From Aestuariibaculum lutulentum (GTDB lineage Bacteria; Bacteroidota; Bacteroidia; Flavobacteriales; Flavobacteriaceae), in NCBI RefSeq assembly GCF_032926325.1, contig NZ_CP136709.1:347501-411500 (forward strand): DNA of 64,000 nt, in the 5' to 3' direction. Below are positions 60,266-64,000 of the stretch, one piece after another; positions within the stretch are counted from its first letter, which is position 1; each line of letters begins with the position of its first letter. A program made the translations under genes and the position numbers. The notes under the pieces were generated by a model. That model saw nothing but the letters and a program-made list of their open reading frames with translations, searched no databases and was not told where the DNA came from.

Positions 60266-60637
60266 ATGAACACTAACACACATACAAACGTTCCATTTAT
60301 AGTAACAAAAAAAATAAGTAACGCTAACGGATTTTTATTACCAAGCACACTTTACGATACCGTAAAAAATATTGCTGCAATTCCTGTTAAAGGATTTTAT
60401 TTACAGGAGGTTCCTGAATTTACAGATTACAAATTTAAAATGCATAAAAATGCCTTTGTGAAAGATAAACTTACCATACAAGCGCAATTAGTAAAACAAA
60501 CCACTAATGGCTATCTGGTAAATATTCTGGTAACAAAACCAAAAAACACTTTAAATCATCACGAGAGAATTTGTAGTGCTTTATTTAATTTCCCGGTAGA
60601 TAACGTCCAGTTTAACGAAAGCAAAACGGCTTGTTAA
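60266..60637 (+). CDS. Small protein with a possible hotdog-like pattern
   Basis: A 123-residue cytoplasmic protein. No family is certain. The second half, KDKLTIQAQLVKQTTNGYLV then VLVTKPKN-like strands and ICSALFNFPV, has the strand pattern (a central KLTIxAxLV and an ending ICxAxFxF) seen in hotdog-fold thioesterase-like proteins. Catalytic residues could not be placed. It ends with Cys. It probably shares a transcript with the 40-codon ORF 11 bases upstream. A bidirectional terminator lies after it. Confidence 0.6.
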   Translation: MNTNTHTNVPFIVTKKISNANGFLLPSTLYDTVKNIAAIPVKGFYLQEVPEFTDYKFKMHKNAFVKDKLTIQAQLVKQTTNGYLVNILVTKPKNTLNHHERICSALFNFPVDNVQFNESKTAC

Positions 60638-60638
60638 A

Positions 60639-60671
60639 TAAAAATCCCAAGTAAACGACTTGGGATTTTTT
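60639..60671. terminator. Bidirectional terminator between the 123-residue protein gene and manA
   Basis: AAATCCCAAGT pairs with ACTTGGGATTT around a 5-base loop with T-runs on both strands. Confidence 0.85.
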
Positions 60672-60675
60672 GTTT

Positions 60676-61644
60676 TTATACATAAACTTCTAACAATGTA
60701 GCATCTTTGGCGTGTATTTCGAAATCTTTTATTGCCGCCGGCAATAATAATGTTTCTCCTTTTTTTATAGTCTCTGTAACGCCATTTGCAGAAATCTCGG
60801 CATCACCTTCAACACACATATAAATTAAAAAAGAATCTTCTTTATTCTCCTTTTTTAAGGTTTCGGTAACTTTTAAATAACTTGTTGTAAAGTATGGACA
60901 ACTTACCATTTCATTAGAGGTATTCTCAGTCTTTTTGTAAGTCACTCTAAAATTGTCCGGCATATTAAAATCGATAGCATCGATTGCCAAATCGTTATGT
61001 AACTCACGTTCGTTACCTTGATCGTCTACGCGATCCCAGTCGTATACACGGTATGTAATATCACTGGTTTGCTGAATTTCGGCAACCATAACACCGGCAC
61101 CTATGGCATGTACTCTACCCACTTCAATAAAATAAGTGTCTCCGGTTTGTACCTTATCGAAATTTAAGATTTTTGTTAAGGTTTTATTTTCTAAATGTTC
61201 CAGATATTTTTCAGGCGTCATATCCTGATTAAAACCTACTATTAAATTTGAATCGTCATCGGCTTGAAATACATACCACATTTCGGTCTTACCAAACGAA
61301 TTATGTCTCTTCGCTGCCAACTCATCATTTGGATGTAACTGAATAGATAAATCTTCCTTTGCATCAATAAACTTAATTAATAACGGAAACTTATTTTCGA
61401 AAACTTTATAGTTCTTTTCACCTATTAAATCACCTTTATAGGTTTCTAATAATTCTTTTAATGATTGCCCTTTTAAACTTCCGTTAGAAACTATTGAAGT
61501 ATCGCCTTCAACATCGCTAATCTCCCAGCTTTCGCCAATATTAGGCAGATTAGACTCTTTATTTAATACTGTTTTTAATTTTTGACCTCCCCAGATTTTA
61601 TCTTTCAATATCGGGGTAAATTTTAATGGATACAATTGACTCAT
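60676..61644 (-). CDS. manA: Class I mannose-6-phosphate isomerase
   Basis: A 322-residue zinc enzyme that interconverts mannose-6-phosphate and fructose-6-phosphate. The zinc-binding residues are in SIQLHPND (Gln and His) and KTEMWYV (Glu), with a third His in EVGRVHAIGAG. The length and the LYPLKFTPILKDKIWGGQKL opening match the short bacterial class. It supplies mannose for glycan or GDP-sugar synthesis. It lies three bases after the queD-like gene and in the same operon as idi. The C-terminal cupin half is complete. Confidence 0.93.
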   Translation of the reverse strand: MSQLYPLKFTPILKDKIWGGQKLKTVLNKESNLPNIGESWEISDVEGDTSIVSNGSLKGQSLKELLETYKGDLIGEKNYKVFENKFPLLIKFIDAKEDLSIQLHPNDELAAKRHNSFGKTEMWYVFQADDDSNLIVGFNQDMTPEKYLEHLENKTLTKILNFDKVQTGDTYFIEVGRVHAIGAGVMVAEIQQTSDITYRVYDWDRVDDQGNERELHNDLAIDAIDFNMPDNFRVTYKKTENTSNEMVSCPYFTTSYLKVTETLKKENKEDSFLIYMCVEGDAEISANGVTETIKKGETLLLPAAIKDFEIHAKDATLLEVYV

Positions 61645-61647
61645 AGT

Positions 61648-62058
61648 TTAGGTTCCTGAATAGGTTACAAAGTTTCGAGGTGTTTCGTATAAGGTAACCT
61701 CAAGACTTAAATCTTGTTTTAGTTTAGGTTTAATTTGATTATAAATATATACTGCTATGTTTTCGGTTGTTGGGTTCAAGGTTTTAAACGCTTCAACTTC
61801 CAAATTCAAATTTTTATGATCCAAGGGTTCTTCAACTTCTTCTCTTATAATATCTTTTAAGATCTTCATATCCATAACAAACCCTGTTTCTTCATCTATC
61901 TCTCCGGTTACACTCACCACCAAATCGTAATTATGTCCGTGGTAATTAGGATTGCTGCATTTGCCAAATACCTCCAGATTTTTTTCGTCGCTCCAGCCTT
62001 CCTTAAAAAGCCGGTGAGCTGCATTAAAATGCGCTTTTCTGTTTACCGTTACTTTCAT
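61648..62058 (-). CDS. queD: 6-carboxytetrahydropterin synthase (QueD/PTPS family)
   Basis: A 136-residue T-fold enzyme. Zinc ligands are visible: HFNAAHRLF (His), and NYHGHNYDL (HxH). The catalytic Cys is in FGKCSNPNYHGH, and EPLDHKNLN and LYETPRN complete the signature. QueD acts in queuosine synthesis; some family members make tetrahydrobiopterin precursors, which would have a similar sequence. The start overlaps the stop of idi by one base (TAATG), so translation is coupled. It continues to manA. Confidence 0.9.
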   Translation of the reverse strand: MKVTVNRKAHFNAAHRLFKEGWSDEKNLEVFGKCSNPNYHGHNYDLVVSVTGEIDEETGFVMDMKILKDIIREEVEEPLDHKNLNLEVEAFKTLNPTTENIAVYIYNQIKPKLKQDLSLEVTLYETPRNFVTYSGT

Positions 62059-62582
62059 TATTTTGTGACGTTAATGTGCTGATAAAATTTATCGAAAATA
62101 ATTTTAAACCACTCGGTATAAATTTCCGGTTGCTCGGCTATATCTTCCTTTACAGCTTCTAAAGGCATCCATTTCCAGGCTTCAACCTCATCCGGGTTAA
62201 TTTTAGGACTATCGTTATAATATCCAACCATAACATGATCGAACTCATGTTCGGTTAAACCATTATCAAAAGGCGCTTTATAAATAAACGAAGTTGTTTC
62301 TTTTAGGTCTGCTACAAAACCCATTTCTTCCTGTAAACGGCGTTTACCTGCTGCTAAATTAGACTCACCATCGCGCTGGTGGCTGCAACAGGTGTTGGTC
62401 CATAATAAAGGCGAATGGTATTTGTGAGCTGCACGTTGCTGTAACATCAGTTCATTTTTATCGTTAAATATAAATACAGAAAATGCGCGGTGTAATAATG
62501 CTTTTTCGTGAGCCTCCATTTTTGGCATTAAACCAATTGGCTCATCGTTTTCATTGACTAAGATGACTTGTTCTTCTTTCAT
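62058..62582 (-). CDS. idi: Isopentenyl-diphosphate delta-isomerase (type I)
   Basis: A 174-residue Nudix-fold enzyme that converts IPP to DMAPP, needed for quinones, carotenoids and other isoprenoids. The catalytic Cys is in WTNTCCSHQRDGES, and the Nudix-like stretch is AAGKRRLQEEMGF. The Glu in NPDEVEAWKWM is the second catalytic residue. The ATG at 62582 was used. An extension to a TTG at 62600 would pass through a TAnnTTTG box at 62590-62597 and is unlikely. First gene of the idi-queD-manA unit. Confidence 0.93.
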   Translation of the reverse strand: MKEEQVILVNENDEPIGLMPKMEAHEKALLHRAFSVFIFNDKNELMLQQRAAHKYHSPLLWTNTCCSHQRDGESNLAAGKRRLQEEMGFVADLKETTSFIYKAPFDNGLTEHEFDHVMVGYYNDSPKINPDEVEAWKWMPLEAVKEDIAEQPEIYTEWFKIIFDKFYQHINVTK

Positions 62583-62589
62583 AGTGTAA

Positions 62590-62597
62590 CAAAAGTA
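62590..62597 (-). promoter_or_regulatory. -7 promoter box for the idi operon
   Basis: The minus strand reads TACTTTTG only seven bases before the ATG at 62582, so the mRNA would have almost no leader. No -33 TTG at the right distance. Confidence 0.4.
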
Positions 62598-62756
62598 CAA
62601 AATACAACGAGGTTTACTAATGGTTTAAAATATCTTTTTTTAACTCAAGCCCCCACTTGAATACACATGTTTAATTCTCTAAAAACAATGAAATCAGTAT
62701 TTATAATAATTTTAAGTTAAAGCTATTATTGTTATTTAATTTGCATTTATTAATAG

Positions 62757-62764
62757 TATCTTTG
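62757..62764 (+). promoter_or_regulatory. -7 promoter box for prfC
   Basis: TATCTTTG matches TAnnTTTG. The transcript would start near 62770, about 18 bases before the ATG at 62788. Confidence 0.6.
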
Positions 62765-62787
62765 CAGCCCATTTGCAAATTATAATT

Positions 62788-64000
62788 ATGAGTTTTCAAA
62801 AAGAGATTAACAGACGTCGTACCTTTGGTATTATTTCACATCCCGATGCCGGTAAAACAACATTAACCGAAAAATTACTTCTTTTTGGTGGTGCTATTCA
62901 AGAGGCTGGAGCTGTAAAAAGTAATAAAATCAAAAAAGGTGCTACGAGTGACTTTATGGAAATTGAGCGCCAGCGTGGTATATCGGTGGCAACCTCTGTA
63001 TTGGCCTTTGAATACAATGGCACTAAAATTAATATTTTAGATACACCTGGTCACAAAGACTTTGCTGAAGATACTTTTAGAACACTTACCGCTGTAGACA
63101 GCGTTATTGTGGTTATAGACGTTGCAAAAGGGGTTGAGGAACAAACCGAAAAACTAGTTGAAGTTTGTAGAATGCGAAACATTCCTATGATTGTTTTCAT
63201 TAACAAATTAGACCGTGAAGGTAAAGATGCTTTCGACCTACTTGATGAAGTAGAACAAAAATTAGGATTAAAAGTAGTGCCTTTAAGTTTCCCTATTGGT
63301 ATGGGTTACGAGTTTAAAGGTATTTATAATATCTGGGAGAAAAACGTAAACCTTTTCAGTGGTGATAGCCGCAGAAACATTGAAGAAACCATTGAAATTT
63401 CAGACTTATCGTCTCCTGAATTAGATAAATTGGTTGGTGAAAAATCGGCCAACACCTTACGTGACGAGATAGAACTTGTTTCAGGAATCTATCCTGAATT
63501 CGATAAAGACGAATATTTAAGCGGAAACCAACAACCTGTATTCTTTGGTTCGGCCTTAAATAACTTTGGTGTTCGCGAGCTTTTAGATTGCTTTGTTGAG
63601 ATTGCACCGAAACCAAGACCAAAACAAAGTGAAGAGCGTTTAATTAATCCTGACGAGAAAAACTTTACCGGATTTGTATTTAAAATACACGCCAATATGG
63701 ATCCTAATCACAGAGACCGTCTGGCATTTATAAAAATTGTTTCAGGTACTTTCGAACGAAATAAACCTTATTTACACGTTAGACATGGCAAGAAATTAAA
63801 ATTCTCAAGTCCTAACGCTTTCTTTGCAGAGAAGAAAGAAATTGTAGACATCTCTTACCCTGGTGATATTGTTGGTTTACACGATACCGGAAACTTTAAA
63901 ATTGGAGATACCCTAACCGAAGGAGAAACTATAAACTACAAAGGAATACCTAGTTTCTCTCCGGAACACTTTAGATATATTAACAACGCCGATCCTTTAA
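62788..64000 (+). CDS. prfC: Peptide chain release factor 3 (C-terminal end outside window)
   Basis: The first 404 codons of a GTPase that frees RF1/RF2 from the ribosome after termination. It starts MSFQKEINRRRTFGIISHPD; G1 is SHPDAGKTTL, G2 includes GISVATSV, G3 is DTPGHKDF and G4 is NKLD. The GAIQEAGAVKSNKIKKGATS insert after G1 is the RF3 signature that separates it from EF-G. The window cuts the frame near residue 404 of about 530. Confidence 0.97.
   Translation, partial: MSFQKEINRRRTFGIISHPDAGKTTLTEKLLLFGGAIQEAGAVKSNKIKKGATSDFMEIERQRGISVATSVLAFEYNGTKINILDTPGHKDFAEDTFRTLTAVDSVIVVIDVAKGVEEQTEKLVEVCRMRNIPMIVFINKLDREGKDAFDLLDEVEQKLGLKVVPLSFPIGMGYEFKGIYNIWEKNVNLFSGDSRRNIEETIEISDLSSPELDKLVGEKSANTLRDEIELVSGIYPEFDKDEYLSGNQQPVFFGSALNNFGVRELLDCFVEIAPKPRPKQSEERLINPDEKNFTGFVFKIHANMDPNHRDRLAFIKIVSGTFERNKPYLHVRHGKKLKFSSPNAFFAEKKEIVDISYPGDIVGLHDTGNFKIGDTLTEGETINYKGIPSFSPEHFRYINNADPL

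Overview
The window is a 64 kb piece of an AT-rich chromosome from the Bacteroidota, most probably a marine member of the Flavobacteriaceae. The evidence is the gene families (OMP_b-brl_3/TonB-plug receptor, DUF4295, DUF4369 and DUF4377 proteins, an ABC permease fused to an M1 peptidase, an OmpA protein with thrombospondin type 3 repeats), the lipoprotein signals ending in short lipoboxes, and the many promoters of the Bacteroidota type (TAnnTTTG at -7, sometimes TTG at -33). No phage, transposase, IS element or CRISPR array was seen.

Layout. Positions 1-11817 form one long minus-strand surface-polysaccharide locus. Read 5' to 3' on the minus strand it holds a Wza-like export lipoprotein, a Wzc-like tyrosine autokinase/co-polymerase, cysQ and cysC (PAP recycling and PAPS synthesis), a DegT/DnrJ aminotransferase, a NeuD-type acyltransferase, a GT2 glycosyltransferase, the Wzm/Wzt ABC exporter and a sulfotransferase cut by the window edge. 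Together these suggest an exported glycan carrying acylated amino-sugar and sulfate groups. The gaps in and just beyond this locus (about 2.1-15 kb) carry many degenerate copies of an intergenic palindromic repeat not noticed elsewhere in the window.

Positions 11.9-34.3 kb are mainly core genes: an ABC-F ATPase, a methyltransferase, the OmpA-like protein, a cobalamin adenosyltransferase, a DUF2795 protein, secA, an M23 peptidase, rimO, ftsY, DUF4295-rpmG-rpmB, cinA, an Hpt protein, an FAH-family hydrolase, a DnaQ-like exonuclease, a dihydrolipoyl acyltransferase, a GT2 enzyme and recR. Positions 34.4-55.6 kb hold transport, envelope and stress genes: a sodium/solute symporter, a CoA-binding protein, an outer-membrane receptor, fabH, an S9 peptidase, htpG, an ABC system with an M1-peptidase permease, several lipoproteins, a MOSC protein, a DUF3052-like protein, a DEAD-box helicase and a D-Ala-D-Ala dipeptidase. 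Positions 56-64 kb hold a beta-barrel protein, a DUF819 membrane protein, a DUF4369 lipoprotein, two tandem tRNA-Thr genes, several small unknown genes, manA, a QueD-like enzyme, idi and the start of prfC.

The less expected signals are non-coding: a structured repeat present twice with compensating changes in two stems, two promoter-plus-terminator units without an ORF (candidate small RNAs), a pair of operator-like direct repeats before a beta-barrel gene, and two short ORFs of 39 and 40 codons between 59.9 and 60.3 kb. No clearly new multi-gene system could be established. The sulfated-glycan locus is the most coherent functional unit.
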